This document shows, in pieces, positions 47,277 to 58,441 of a stretch of DNA of 64,000 nt; the stretch's first letter is position 1, and each line of letters opens with the position of its first letter. The stretch is from Ascaphus truei (lineage: Eukaryota; Chordata; Amphibia; Anura; Ascaphidae). The stretch lies in assembly GCA_036426205.1 (NCBI GenBank), contig CM071568.1:120256545-120320544 (forward strand), written 5' to 3'. A model generated the notes under the pieces. It searched no databases. It saw nothing but the letters and a program-made list of their open reading frames with translations, and had not been told where the DNA came from. The position numbers were made by a program, and so were the translations under genes.

Positions 47277-48853
47277 TGGGGGTCATGAACTAAGCTCCGT
47301 TAAGTCACTTTCAGAGCGCAAAGTGCTCTTAGAACGTGATGTTGCGCTGAACACGATGCACTAAGCCACGCAAACAGGCACTTTGCGCTCTAAAACTGAT
47401 TTTTTTCAGGAAATTTTTCTAAGTCCAACTTTGCTCCCTCGTTACCCTGTTTGCGTTAAATTCTGCCCTTAAGCGGGATGCACTAAGCTACGTAACCTTA
47501 GCGTACGCGAAAGTTGCGTTCAACAGAACACGTCAGCTCAAGGTAGATGCAAAAAAAGCTGGACTTTGAAAAATTTCTTGCTTTACATATTTGCATGCGC
47601 AACACCCATACAACAGGCCGGAGGGTGTCCCCGGTTGACCCCGCGGGGGTCGCCGAGGGAGGCCAGGGTTTGCGCGGGTGTCCCCGGCTCACCCGGGGTC
47701 CCCGCGGGCCTGCGGTACCAATGTTGTGCCTACAAAAATACTAAACATTATTTCTAACTAAATACACCCCCTAACACATACAGTACAATAATGTGCAAAA
47801 TAACTATTATCCAGATATGGATAATAGATTATTTGCCCATTATTAAACACTGCATTAGCATACCTAAATAAAGTAAATAAATACAGTAGCCAGCTAATCC
47901 AATGGATACAAGCAGTAACAACATCAACAATGAATTAATTAAACCCTTAACCAATGAAATCAATTAATTCCTAAACCAACTCAAAATGAATAGTAACACT
48001 AACCAATCAAACCAATTAATTACAACAACATTAATGAATGTAAACATTAAAAGACAAATAAATAAATTCAAACAATATCTGAAATAACCATAAAACGCAT
48101 TAGCTAACATAATACAACATTAACTACAAACGAACACCAATCGCAAACATTTTATTACCGTTAAGCAGGAAAAAAACAAACAATGACATCCACATAAGAA
48201 ACTGACATTAAAAAAACCAACAGCAATACCAAGCCACAAATGCCCCCCAAATATTGTAATAATAATGTATTAATCTGTACCCTAAAGTGGTACAGATTAA
48301 TATATTATCAGTCAATGTGCCTCCCCCAAAAGAATCAAAAAACACATCCAATGAAGAAACCTGTAAAAAGAGACATTTACAAACATTCAATATATTACTT
48401 ACCATTAAAAGCGGTGGCCCTCCGACTCACGGGGTAACAGGAAGCTCACGTACCTTTAAGGCCTCCAACAGCATCCGATGCCATCCGCCATGAAGATCCG
48501 GATCAGGTACCCAAATCTTCTTTTTTCTTTCTTTAATCACCTTCTTCTATCTTCATCTGTCACCATTTCTTGATCTTCTTCATCTTCTATCTTCATATGT
48601 CAATCCAAAAAACCCCATGGTAAATCCCAATCGATGTTGTCTCATCGTCTTCTTGGGCTCAAATGAGGCTTCACGGCCTTAAATAGGGCTTGTGACATCA
48701 CATTTAGCCTCAAAATGGTTAACAGCCACCTGATTGGCTGTTAAAGCATGTTCCGACTTTAATTTTTTTTTTTTACATGACGTCACTTAAAGGGAATGAT
48801 GCCAGCCAATCAGAATGGCTGTGCTTCATTTGCCTTTAAGATGACGTGACGAA
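47277..48853. other. possible Harbinger-like non-autonomous DNA, G-poor strand
   Basis: GGGGGTCATGAACTAAGC at about 47277 resembles the Harbinger-type ends at 35441 and 62656. 47740-48410 has very few G on the plus strand. 48490-48600 is rich in CTTCATCTTC-type words. No gene is seen. Confidence 0.35.
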
Positions 48854-48938
48854 GCCGGCGTCACATGGTATTTCAGCCAATCAGATCATGGGAACCAATT
48901 CCACACTCTGATTGGCTGAAATACCATGTGACGCCGGC
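48854..48938. repeat. perfect hairpin, 32 bp arms
   Basis: 48854-48885 is exactly inverted at 48907-48938 with a 21-base loop. The arms carry CCAAT/ATTGG and GCCGGCGTCAC. Confidence 0.95.
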
Positions 48939-48983
48939 CATCTTGGATTTAGTGAAGTCCCTGCGGGCTATCTCCCTGTCGCA

Positions 48984-49646
48984 GCCTGTGCGCGCGCACC
49001 CTCAGCTTACAGAGGGCGCGCGCACACGCTCCTCTTCTTGGGCCTGCCACGTTCCTGACTCCTCCTCCCTGTCCCTACAGGCCATTCCCCTGACTGCCCC
49101 TTCTGTCTCCTCCTCTTCTCTCCCTGACCTATCCCTGTTGTCTCCCACTTCTCTCTCTGCTCCTCCCCTCTCTCCTATTGTGGTGTCTCCCTTTATAATC
49201 CCTGTCTGTCGTCTCTATCGTCGCTCTGCATAGTTCCTGTTTCCCTGTGTGTGCTGACCTATGCTGTGCTCCCTCTGTGTCCCTGCAGTATCCTGCTCCT
49301 GTGTTTACTTTGGATTTCCCTGGCTTTGACCCCTGCTTGTCCTGGACTACCCTGCTCTCTGTACCCCTTGAACCTTGCTACGAACTCTACCTTGCTGACC
49401 TCTGGAATCTTTGGACCTGGCTTTGTACCCTGATGACTCTACTCTCTGGACCCTGGACACACGGACACAACCATTCTTACGCTTACACCAACAGACGTTG
49501 CAAGAATCGTTAACCACTCTCTCTACAGGCCCAGCAACGCTATACCACACTCCGGGCTTGCTCCCACTGCTGTGGGTGTGTGGTGTAATACCGTTCCCAC
49601 CTCAGTACTGTGGTCTTGCCAGGTCTGCGGGCATACAGGCGTGACA
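48984..49646 (+). repeat. 5' LTR of the chromovirus, 5'-truncated
   Basis: GCCTGTGCGCGCGC and the following text match the 3' LTR near 54165. The first 300 or so bases are missing and replaced by the hairpin-bearing repeat. The LTR probably ends GGCGTGACA, two bases before the gag ATG. This tight spacing is also seen in Sushi/Tf1 elements. Confidence 0.7.
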
Positions 49647-49648
49647 TT

Positions 49649-50517
49649 ATGCAGAGCCCAACAAACGCAGACCCCCCTGAGGTGGGTACAAGTATTCCCA
49701 TACAGGCCTTACGATTTGTCAGTAACCAGCTGTCTACTGTCTCCCAGCAATTGGCCAAGTTTTCCCCTCAGGAGAGTCCCATGGGCCCCGGATTCCCTCT
49801 CCGAATCGCTACGATGGGGACCCCCTCGCTTGCCGCGGTTTCTTAAACCAATGTGAGGTGCAGTTTGAAATGTCCCCCTCCCTGTTTCCCACTGGTCGTG
49901 CTAAAGTAGCATATGTCTACGCCTTGCTCACCGGAGACGCTCTCGTCTGGGCCTCCAACCTATGGGAGCGCAAAAGCAAAGTAACGCAAGATTACTCTCT
50001 CTTCAGGCGCGAGTTACAACTTGTATTTGAATTACCTGCATGGCGCAAGACAGCCGCCTTCTCTCTTTTTCACATTTCACAGGCCCGAAGATCGGCTGCC
50101 AAATACGCCATCGAGTTCCGTACGCTGGCCGCTGAAGTCCAATGGAATGATGAGGCACTCACCGCCGCGTACTGGCACGGACTCTCAGATACGTTGAAAG
50201 ACGACCTTGCTACTCATGCCCGGCCTTCTTCCCTGGAGGAGTTGATCACCCTGAGCATACGCATGGATCAGCGTACTTAGGAGCGACGTCACGAAAGGCA
50301 CTGTTCTCGCTCTCCTTCTTCTGTTGTTTCTCACAGGTCACCTACAACACCTCTCCTGGCACTGGAGTCTCCGGAACCGGTGCAGGTCGGCAGTCAGCAA
50401 CTTCAGGCCATGGAGAGAGCTCGGCGATGCCTGAATAGACTTTGCTTCTACTGTGCTTCTCCGGAACATCGTCTCCAGAATTGTCCAATTAAGCCAGGAA
50501 ACGGGCACACCCAGTAA
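49649..50517 (+). pseudogene. chromovirus gag, one frameshift and one internal stop
   Basis: The ATG at 49649 begins MQSPTNADPPEVG. Near 49800 the frame shifts by one base. The capsid core then runs from about 49807, with FEMSPSLFPTGRAKVAYVYA and a Trp-rich middle. An in-frame TAG at 50278-50280 breaks the chain. The same frame goes on to a nucleocapsid knuckle CFYCASPEHRLQNC (50443-50484) of CX2CX4HX4C type and ends at TAA 50515-50517. The protein would build the particle and bind RNA. It is the same family from which mammalian PEG10/RTL genes were domesticated. Confidence 0.85.
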
Positions 50518-50603
50518 AGGTAGAGGGGCTTCTACTGGGTACTGTCTCTCCTTGCCCCTCTCCTCCCGAAGCTCTCCCAAAGAAGTTTCTGTTACCTGCC
50601 ACG

Positions 50604-51323
50604 TTGGAGGGTCCGAACCTTTTTCTGAAGGTTGAAGCTTTCGTCGATTCGGGATCTGGTGGTAACTTCCAGGACCATAAGTTCGCGTCGGAGAATCAAA
50701 TCCCCATGGTCAAAAGGAAGATCCCCATTGGCCTCGAGGCCATCGACAGCCGACCACTCCAGCCGGCATTTATCATTTGGGAGTCTATTCCTCTTACATT
50801 GACCTTGGCTGATGGTCATAAGGAGGTAATCATCTTCGATATTTTTCAATCTCCCACAATGCAAATTATTTTAGGATTGTCTTGGCTTCAACTCCACAAT
50901 CCGCGCATTGACTGGACCGGTACTCTGCCTCTCCAGTGGCTTTCGTCCACAGATGCTGTTTCTGCGGAGTCTCCTGTTGCGGTGCTTGCCGGCCTGGATT
51001 CCGTTTCTTCCAATCTATTGACCCTGCCTACCGTGTATCATGAGTACCTGGATGTGTTCAACAAGGTACAAGCGGAGGTTCTTCCTCCCCATCGTCCGTA
51101 CGATTGTCCTATCGATCTCGTTCCTGGGACCATCCTGCCGAAGTCTAAGTCATATCCACTCTCCGTCCCAGAGACCGAGGCCATGACATCCTACATTCAG
51201 GAAAATTTGGAGAAGGGATTCATCCGCAACTCTACCTCCCCTGCCGGGGCTGACTTCTTCTTTGTGAAGGATGGATCACTTAGGCCGTGCATTGACTTCC
51301 GCGGACTCAATAAGATCACGTGA
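50604..51323 (+). pseudogene. chromovirus protease and RT start
   Basis: A 239 aa frame with an aspartic protease active site VDSGSG (about residues 14-19) and the flap/C-terminal part ILGLSWLQLHNPRIDW. It continues into RT fingers with YPLSVPETEAMTSYIQENLE and IRNSTSPAGA. The chain stops at the end of the LNKIT motif. The next RT part lies one base out of phase, so a single lost base separates it from the following frame. No start codon context is expected, because this is a polyprotein segment. Confidence 0.85.
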
Positions 51324-52663
51324 AGAACCGGTATCCTCTTCCGCTTATCTCAGAACTGTTCGATCGTCTCCAGGGGGCCTCTATCTTCTCAAAGTTCGAC
51401 TTAAGAGGTGCCTATTATCTCATTCGCATAAGGGAGGGGGACGAGTGGAAAACAGCATTTAACACACGTTCTGGACATTATGAATATCTTGTTATGCCCT
51501 TTGGTTTATGTAACGCTCCTGCCGTTTTTCAAGAGTTCATGAATGACATCTTCCGCGATGTATTGGAAACATTTGTCATAGTCTACCTAGACGACATTCT
51601 TATTTTTTCTAAAAATCTGGAGGAACACATTCAACATACCAAACTTGTGCTTTCTAGACTCCGTTCTAATCGCCTATATGCCAAGATGGAGAAGTGTTTG
51701 TTCCACCAGGCCTCTACTGCCTTCTTAGGCTATAACATCTCCAGCCAAGGCTTCTCCATGGATCCAGAGAAACTGAAAGCTGTTCTCGATTGGCCGCTGC
51801 CTAATTCACTCAAGACTGTGCAGCGTTTTCTCGGCTTTGCCAACTATTACAGGAAATTCATCAAAAAAAATTCTTCTATTGCTCTTCCCATCACCGCATT
51901 GACCAAGAAGGGCGCCGATACCTCGTCCTGGTCTCCAGAGGCTATTCTTGCTTTTGAGGTTCTCAAGAAGTCTTTCGTTTCTGCACCCATCCTTCGTCAT
52001 CCGGATACCTCCCTCCCCTTCACTTTGGAGGTCGACGCCTCGGACGTAGGAGCCGGCGCAGTCCTTTCCCAGAGGACTTCTCCCCAAGAGAAACTTCACC
52101 CCTGTGGTTTTTTTTCACGGAAATTTTCATCTGCTAAAAGGAATTATGATGTTGGTAATCGTGAACTTTTGGCCATAAAACTGGCTCTACAAGAATGGAG
52201 ACAGCTTTTGGAGGGTTCCAAAGAACCAGTTGCTATTCTCACTGACCACAAAAATTTGTTATATATTGAGGGGGCTCGTCGTCTGGGATCCCGCCAAGCT
52301 CGCTGGTCACTCTTCTTTTCCCGCTTTAATGACACCATCTCATATATTCCTGGTACCAAAAATGTCAAAGCGGACGCTCTCTCTCGTCAGTTCGCCACCA
52401 AAACAGAAGCTAATGAAACCACAGAGCCTATTCTTCCTGCCAAATGTATAATTTCCGCTAACAACTTCGATGTGTTGGACGAAATCAACAAAGCTCAAGC
52501 TCACATTCCCAGCAGGTTCAGGGTCCCAGAAGGACGCCTATACGCAGCTCCACGCTTTCGCCATAAAGATTTACTTTGGGGTCATTCTTCTAGAGCAGTC
52601 GTCATCCAGGCTTCAAAAGGACAGCAGATCTTATTAAACGGACTTTTTGGTGGCCAAAGATGA
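51320..52663 (+). pseudogene. chromovirus reverse transcriptase and RNase H
   Basis: A 447 aa frame with RT palm motifs: FDLRGAYY (catalytic Asp 27), MPFGLCNAPAVFQ and YLDDILIFS (89-97). The tether and RNase H follow, with LEVDASDVGAGAVLSQ and LTDHKNLLYIEG, then the end of RNase H with KADALSRQ. It enters the integrase zinc-binding region, where a frame break near 52600 ends it. The catalytic Asp residues are present. The gene copied RNA into DNA and removed the RNA strand. Confidence 0.9.
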
Positions 52664-53478
52664 ACCAAGACATTCTCGACTTTACCACCGCCTGTCCTGT
52701 ATGTGCCCAGAGTAAGACACTCCATCACAAACCTTCTGGACTTCTCTTGCCTCTTCCCATTCCGGAACAACCCTGGAAACATATTTCGATGGATTTCATT
52801 GTTGAACTGCCCATTTCCAAAGGGATGAACACCATTCTTGTCGTAGTAGACAGGTTCTCTAAACAAGCACACTTTATTCCCCTCAGGGATCTTCCTAACT
52901 CTGCCACTTTAGCTGATGTCTTCTCCCAAAAAAAATTCAGGTTACATGGTGTTCCCATTTCTATTGTCTCTGACCATGGATCACAGTTCATCTCGAAATT
53001 CTGGCGGGCATTTTCCCAAAGACTCAGTATCTCTCTCTTGTTTTCCTCTGGATACCATCCTCAAACCAATGGTCAAACAGAAAGGATGAATCAAACTCTT
53101 GAACAATATCTAAGATGCTTCATATCGGACTCACAAGACAACTGGGTGGACCTTTTGCCATGGGCCGAATTTGCTATAAATTCCCTTAAAAACGAGTCTA
53201 CTCAGGAGTCTCCCTTTTTTATTAACTTCGGTTTCCACCCCAGTAGCCTTCGTCTCTCGCCTTCCCCTTCGGGCATTTGTGTGGCCGACTCTCATGTTGC
53301 CAATCTACAAGAATCTTGGAAAAGGATCCTCAAGACTTTACAATCTGCGGTTGCCAAACAAAAGACCAAGGCAGATCGTCATCGTCAACCTGGGCCTTCT
53401 TTCAAACCTGGGTGTGGTTATCCTCAAAAAATATCAGGCTTAAAACAACATCACCTAAACTGTCTCCTAGATTCCTAG
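52660..53478 (+). pseudogene. chromovirus integrase core
   Basis: A 272 aa frame beginning at the WPKMNQD segment, with the zinc-binding CPVC (12-15). The catalytic triad is Asp 45 (SMDFI), Asp 105 (SDHGSQF) and Glu 141 (GQTERMNQ). The last two are separated by 35 residues, the D35E spacing of retroviral-type integrases. A frame change near 53410 breaks it before the C-terminal GPFKI module. Confidence 0.9.
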
Positions 53479-53858
53479 GTCCATTCAAAATATTGGAGAA
53501 TATTAATCCTGTGGCTTACCGTCTCGACCTACCTCCCACTATGAAGATTCCTTCCGTGTTCCACGCTTCCCTTCTTAAACCCTTTATACCTAGTCCTCAT
53601 TTTCCTTTCCCCTCTCGGAAACCCAATCCAGTCTCCACCCTAGGAAAACAGGAGTATGAAGTCCAATCGCTCATCGTTTCCCGCTGGTCCAAAAACAAAC
53701 TCCAGTTCCTGGTCCACTGGAAGGGCTATGGTCCGGAAGAACGTTCGTGGGTAGCAGCACGTCACATCCATGCCCCGAGACTACTCCTTCAATTCCACCA
53801 AAAGTTCCCGCTCAAGCCTTGGTTGGATCGCTCGGAGATCGATCCTCAAGGGGGGGAT
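53410..53858 (+). pseudogene. chromovirus integrase C-terminus with chromodomain
   Basis: In the frame that runs 53277-54161 the part from about 53410 continues integrase. It has LGPFKILENINPVAYRLDLP and a chromodomain at about 53655-53815 (EVQSLIVSRWSKNKLQFLVH followed by WKGYGPEERSWV). The aromatic cage positions Y/W look present. Chromodomains on integrase steer insertion toward modified chromatin. The frame runs on into the 3' LTR, so its stop is not the original one. Confidence 0.85.
53846..53857 (+). other. polypurine tract of the chromovirus
   Basis: AAGGGGGGGATA lies directly before the 3' LTR start TGTGACGATTCAGG at 53859. Confidence 0.75.
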
Positions 53859-54222
53859 ACTGTGACGATTCAGGGGATTTCTTCCCCTTCTTTCTCTCCC
53901 TCTGTCCCATCTCCTTCCAATCCCTCTACCCTTTCCCACTCCTGTCCCGCTCCATCTACCTCTCTCTCTACCCCACTGCCTCAGCGCATGCCCCGCAGGT
54001 CTCGTGCGCCCGCGCGGTCCCCGAGCCCTTGCAGTGACGCTCCCGCTCCCAGACACCCGCTATGCCTGCGGCCAGTGCCTCACCTTTCCTGGTGGCTCCG
54101 TCCACTCCTCTGCCTTCCTCCATCGGGGTACCCGCGGCGCGGCGCTCCGCGTGCCTGGTGACGCGGCCTGTGCGCGCGCTCCCTCAGCTGGCAGAGAGCG
54201 CGTGCACATGCTCCTCTTCTGG
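53859..54222 (+). repeat. 3' LTR of the chromovirus, 3'-truncated
   Basis: Begins TGTGACGATTCAGG. The last part matches 48984-49045 of the 5' LTR. It stops at CTCTTCTGGGT, where the Penelope-like sequence starts. Confidence 0.75.
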
Positions 54223-54255
54223 GTCTTTATTGAAAAAACATGGTATGGGGGACAC

Positions 54256-54296
54256 ACTCTGACGCGTTTCGGACTAACGTAGTCCTTAATCATAGA
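54256..54296 (-). ncRNA. hammerhead-like motif of the Penelope-like element, degenerate
   Basis: On the minus strand stem I is CTCT/AGAG. Stem II is a perfect GGACT/AGTCC around ACGTT, followed by GAAA, the palindrome ACGCGT and GTC. The 5' core reads ATGATTA instead of CTGATGA, so two core bases are wrong. Confidence 0.6.
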
Positions 54297-54334
54297 GCTG
54301 ACTCGCGTCTTCAATTCCCCCTGTCTTATACAGT

Positions 54335-54790
54335 AAACCCCTCCCCCTTGCGTCATCGCGCTATGTGTTTTGGCGCCAAAATCGCCGCAAATAAACCCCA
54401 TTGGTTACTATGTCCGTTTGTGTGAGTTGGAGAATGATGCATATGATAATCAGCCGTGCGCACACCCCTCCGGCAGCCCGTGTCGCGACGTTGCTAAGCA
54501 ACCGCCATATACAATAACATTGCTCTTCCCGGCATAACACTGTTTGTACTGGTGATTCTCATACTATCAACCCCTCCCCCTTGCGTCATCGCGCTATGTG
54601 TTTAAGCGCGAAAATCGCCGGTAAGGAACCTCATTGGTTGCTGGTCTATGCCAATCAGATGCCTGATCGCGTGGGTTAGAGAATGACGCGCACACCCCTC
54701 AGGCAGCACAAGCCGCGACGTTGCTGAGCAACCGCCATAAACAATAACATTGGTCTTCCCGGCATAACAGTGTTTTAACTGGTAATACTC
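54335..54790. repeat. two tandem copies of a 233 bp unit
   Basis: Each unit starts with ACCCCTCCCCCTTGCGTCAT (54337 and 54570). Both contain CGACGTTGCT and AGCAACCGCCATA, and run to the CCCGGCATAACA-type end. Their similarity is about that of related but not recent copies. Confidence 0.85.
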
Positions 54791-54846
54791 ATATAGTAGC
54801 CACGCGAGGGGATCGGGCAGGGGGAGGGGAGGGGGGGGGGAGATTA

Positions 54847-55015
54847 CAATAAGACAAGGGGGGAAAAAAACCAAAATACAATAAACATGATATAACATGT
54901 CCAGTAAGGTTAATAACATACATGACAAACAAAAACAATACACCTTAAATATTAGACATTAAAAGTTATGTTGCGAATCTTATATCCGCAGTGGAGGTAC
55001 TCATGTACTACAAAG
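54847..55015. repeat. left arm of the 169 bp inverted repeat
   Basis: Inverted copy of 56433-56602, with only small differences. Together with the right arm it brackets the Penelope coding region. Confidence 0.9.
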
Positions 55016-55304
55016 GGCAATATCATGTAATGAATATATCATATATACATAATTTACATTAACGATGCTTTTGTCATAAATGATATAATTTTTCATTTGC
55101 CCTTCCTGTACTCTAAGTAAGGACATATTTCTGTTCATTCTGATTGAGATTTATGTATTGTACATAATATAGTACATATTCCTGGGAGAAGCTAGGCAGA
55201 GAGCACTTGACATGAAACACTATGTGCCTTAAAAAATACCTGAGTTCAGAGATGAATAACTCCCCCAAACTATTGCAGTATGGATAGAGTATTAGTTTAT
55301 TTAA

Positions 55305-56480
55305 TTAATTAAGGAAATGTTTCAATTCCCAGTCCTGGTTCATGCCCCTGGGTGCCATTGTCCCAAGGGCATAAATCCAGAACATTTCTCGGCGGTTCAA
55401 TAGTGCCTCCCTATTTCCTCCTCTGGGGTGTATAGAGATCTTCTCAATAGCACTGTATGTAAGTGTTTTAATGGATCCATATCGACATGTATTAAAGTGA
55501 CGCGCTACTGGGAAACGTTCATCTTTATTTTTGATGCTTCGTATATGTTCTGTGATTCTCACCTTCACTGATCTAATGGTCCTGCCTATGTAACCACTGC
55601 CACATGCGCATTTCAATTGATATATTACAAAATCGGTATTACATGTCATAAAGGACTCGATCTTATATATATGACCAGTATAGATATCCCTCAAGGATTT
55701 GACAGGTTTCGCATACCTACAAAGGTTATAGTTGCCACATTGAAAGAATCCCTTTAGTAGCTGTGTGGTGTTTTTACTTTTTGAGCTAAATAAACTGGGA
55801 GATACAGAATTACCAATGGTCTTTGCTTTTTTAAATACCATTCTTGGTTTTTGTACAGTATATGGATCTAGTTCTGAATCCAATCTCAGAACCCCCCAGT
55901 GTTTTTGCAAAATATGCCTTATTTGCTCTGCCTGTTTAGAGAAGGTTGTTATGAAGAGTGGGACCTGTGCAACATCGTCCCGTTTAGTGAATTTCTTAGT
56001 TTTCCTCTTTTTGATCAGATCATTATGATCAGCCTGTAAAGCATGTTGGAAGGCACTCTCCAGGTCCCTCTCCTCATAACCACGCTCTCTAAATCTTCCC
56101 TTCAGTTCATCAGCTTGTACCAAAAAGGACTCGTCAGTGGAACATAATCTCCTCAGTCTTAAAAACTGCCCTTTGGGTATGCCCTTTATGAGGGGTCTCG
56201 GGTGGGCACTGTTCGATCTGAGCAGAGAGTTTTTGGAGTTTACTTTTCTATAGATGCTAGTCTGAATTTGTTGTCCAACATCTATATACAGGTATAAATG
56301 TAGATCTAAATAATCAATCTGTGAGTCACTGTAAGAATGTGTAAATTTTAAATTATATGTGTTTGCCTCAAGATATTCAAAGAACTCGTGTAAGGTGTCA
56401 GTGTCCCCATTCCAAATAAATAATAAATCGTACTTTGTAGTACATGAGTACCTCCACTGCGGATATAAGATTCGCAACAT
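55305..56480 (-). pseudogene. Penelope-like RT C-terminus with GIY-YIG endonuclease
   Basis: A 391 aa frame, 5'-truncated just at the RT catalytic box: the first residues come from the inverted repeat, and KYDLLFIWNGDTDTLHEF follows where a YxDD box would precede. The RT thumb follows (LKFTHSYSDSQIDYLDLHLY, then NSAHPRPLIKGIPKGQFLRL), as in Penelope/Neptune elements. The C-terminal quarter is a GIY-YIG nuclease, with VIYQLKC at about 284-290 and GYIGRT at 296-301. It then has an Arg/His-rich helix and NREALLNRREMFWI. A Cys pair (CGNYNLC) before it fits the linker zinc site of this class. The nuclease module looks intact. RT is incomplete, so the copy is dead. Confidence 0.85.
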
Positions 56481-56602
56481 AACTTTTAATGTCTAATATT
56501 TAAGGTGTATTGTTTTTGTTTCTCATGTATGTTATTAACCTTACTGGACATGTTATATCATGTTTATTGTATTTTGGTTTTTTTTCCCCCTTGTCTTATT
56601 GT

Positions 56603-57148
56603 TTTTCAAAGGGGAACTTCCATATCGGTACACTTCCTACCCTGAAACGGATGACTTGGAGCAGGAGGAGCTTTGATGCAATCCTGGGACAGTCCTCCTA
56701 CATCATTGATATATTCACTAATGCTTGTTTTAATTTGAATTTCTGTAAGTGCGCTTGATCCCCCTGTTCATTGTGTTCCCTTCCCCAATAAATTTCATAT
56801 TGCGATATGGTGTTGCGCTCTCTCTGTCTCTCTTTTTAAGCACCTATAGGATTGGGTTGATCCTTTTTGTGAGCAGCATTCTATCCCCACAGCAGGAATT
56901 GAACTTTAAGATTATTTAATTTCTTTGGAAGGAACAATTGGGACTGGTCATTTATGTTATGGGTTGTTTGTGTCTTGTATGTCCTGATCTGTAATGTTTT
57001 ATCATGCATGCTTCTGTTATTAATCCCTTGTGTGTGCTGCTTATTCAACATTATCCAGGTTTTTCTTTTTTTAATATATATAATTTTTGGATATGTTTTA
57101 TTAGTTTATTCTTAAGGATTAGCGCTACTTTATTTGATATATATATAT
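56603..57148. other. unassigned sequence between two elements
   Basis: No gene found. AATAAA occurs near 56788 and a TA tract ends it. It may be host flank of both insertions. Confidence 0.35.
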
Positions 57149-57946
57149 TGTGACAAACGCCCCTCTTTTGTAGCGCTGACGTCTGTCTGGGTTCTTCCCG
57201 ACACAGTCTTCTAGGGTTATTTATACAAAAAACAGGATCATGCAAAGTATTACATTGCTTAACTCAGGCTTCTGCCTGCTTTATTTTCATCCCAGTAAGG
57301 GACTGCAGCTTTAACATGTGTAGGTTAGAGGCACTCAGATATTTTCATTCAGCGGTTTACTCATATCAGTGTTATAACATTTCACACAGTGTCACTTTTA
57401 AGGAATAAAAAAACCAAATCATATAAAGAAATCCTATCCCTTTCAGGGATCTAACTACACATCAGAATTAGCCTCTAACTGCGGCTGGGCCAACTAGCCT
57501 GGTTCCCCAGCTTAAAACAATGCCCTCTCATTTAGGGTCACTAGATACAGCACAGTCTTTTAGCAACAGCAATAAACATTTGTTTTGTCTTATCTGTTCG
57601 TGGTGGGAACACGGTCCCAAGTGTCCAGGCAAATCCTCTTATACTGTGATACTTGGAGGGGCCGTCCACCCCGAAACTGGATACAGGAGAGCAGCGATAC
57701 CCCCAGCCTCCAGGCTCTAAGCAGAGAGAGAGAGTGAAATGCAAACCTCTCTGTTCTAAATACCTATGCAAGTGATTAGAAGAGCAGGTGAGGGAGAACT
57801 AGACCCATTGTAATCCGTGGTCTGGATTTTCCATCCAGCAGTCTGAGTTAATGTGAAGCTGTGGAATGGATCATTTTTAACTATTCCTGCACTTTCTGAC
57901 CTAAAACGGGGCAGAAAGCTGCCTAACATCTTTGGACTATGTCACA
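57149..57946 (-). repeat. 3' LTR of the CCHC/coiled-coil element
   Basis: The ends are TGTGACAAACGCCCC and GGACTATGTCACA, with 7 bp terminal inverted repeats TGTGACA/TGTCACA. A purine tract in sense (GGGGAGGGGGATA, 57947-57960) lies directly inside it, as expected for a 3' LTR of a minus-strand element. A diverged partner lies at 62053-62655, sharing blocks such as TGTAGCGCTG, CCCAGCCTCCAGGCT and AGAGCAGGTGAGGGA. Confidence 0.75.
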
Positions 57947-57960
57947 TATCCCCCTCCCCA

Positions 57961-58441
57961 GCTCACACCTACTGGGGTGAGCGGCCATGGACCTCACTGG
58001 GGTGAGCGTCCTACCTGAAATACTTGAGCTAACTCCGCAGTACAATATTAAACATTCACGACACGAATATTAACTTTTTTTTTTTTTTCACTGCAATTAT
58101 GGACAATAGTTTTTGTCATAAGAGACTATACTTGGCAAACATATTTTGTTGCTCTCTATTAGGGAACTATTTTGAAAAATAAATGTCTAGCACACACTCA
58201 TAACCCAGGATATGCTAAATATACTCACAAAACCAGACAGTTTCTATTACCTCCCTGGGTTTTTCTACTCTAGAATATGAACCTCATTATATTTACCAAC
58301 AAAAAGGGCCATCAACCCTGTATAGTAATTTGTAGTTTAGCTACATTTTCAACACAGAGAACCAATATAACATTGCAATATTGCCAAAATGCTTATTCTA
58401 GAGGCCTAATATAGAATAACTACACTAGCTTATTTGCAAAG
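57961..58441. other. non-coding 3' internal part of the CCHC/coiled-coil element
   Basis: Lies between the purine tract and the C-terminal frames of the gene. No further domain, and in particular no protease, RT or integrase motif, is visible. Confidence 0.4.

Larger units (their letters stand above)
48984..54222 (+). mobile_element. Sushi-type chromovirus (Ty3/Gypsy), degraded
   Basis: Element order: partial 5' LTR, gag with a CCHC knuckle, protease, RT, RNase H, integrase with a C-terminal chromodomain, polypurine tract, truncated 3' LTR. The chromodomain and the close spacing of LTR and gag mark the Tf1/Sushi branch of chromoviruses. At least four frame breaks and one internal stop make it non-functional. 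Its 3' LTR is cut by the Penelope-like element. Confidence 0.9.
54223..56602 (-). mobile_element. Penelope-like retroelement, 5'-truncated, with inverted end
   Basis: A minus-strand Penelope-like element inserted in the chromovirus LTR. From its 5' side it has an inverted piece of its own 3' region (56433-56602, matching 54847-55015), then the RT/GIY-YIG gene. The 3' region follows, with a G-run, a 233 bp tandem duplication and a hammerhead-like motif at the far end. Inverted partial copies and terminal hammerheads are known hallmarks of this class. Confidence 0.8.
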
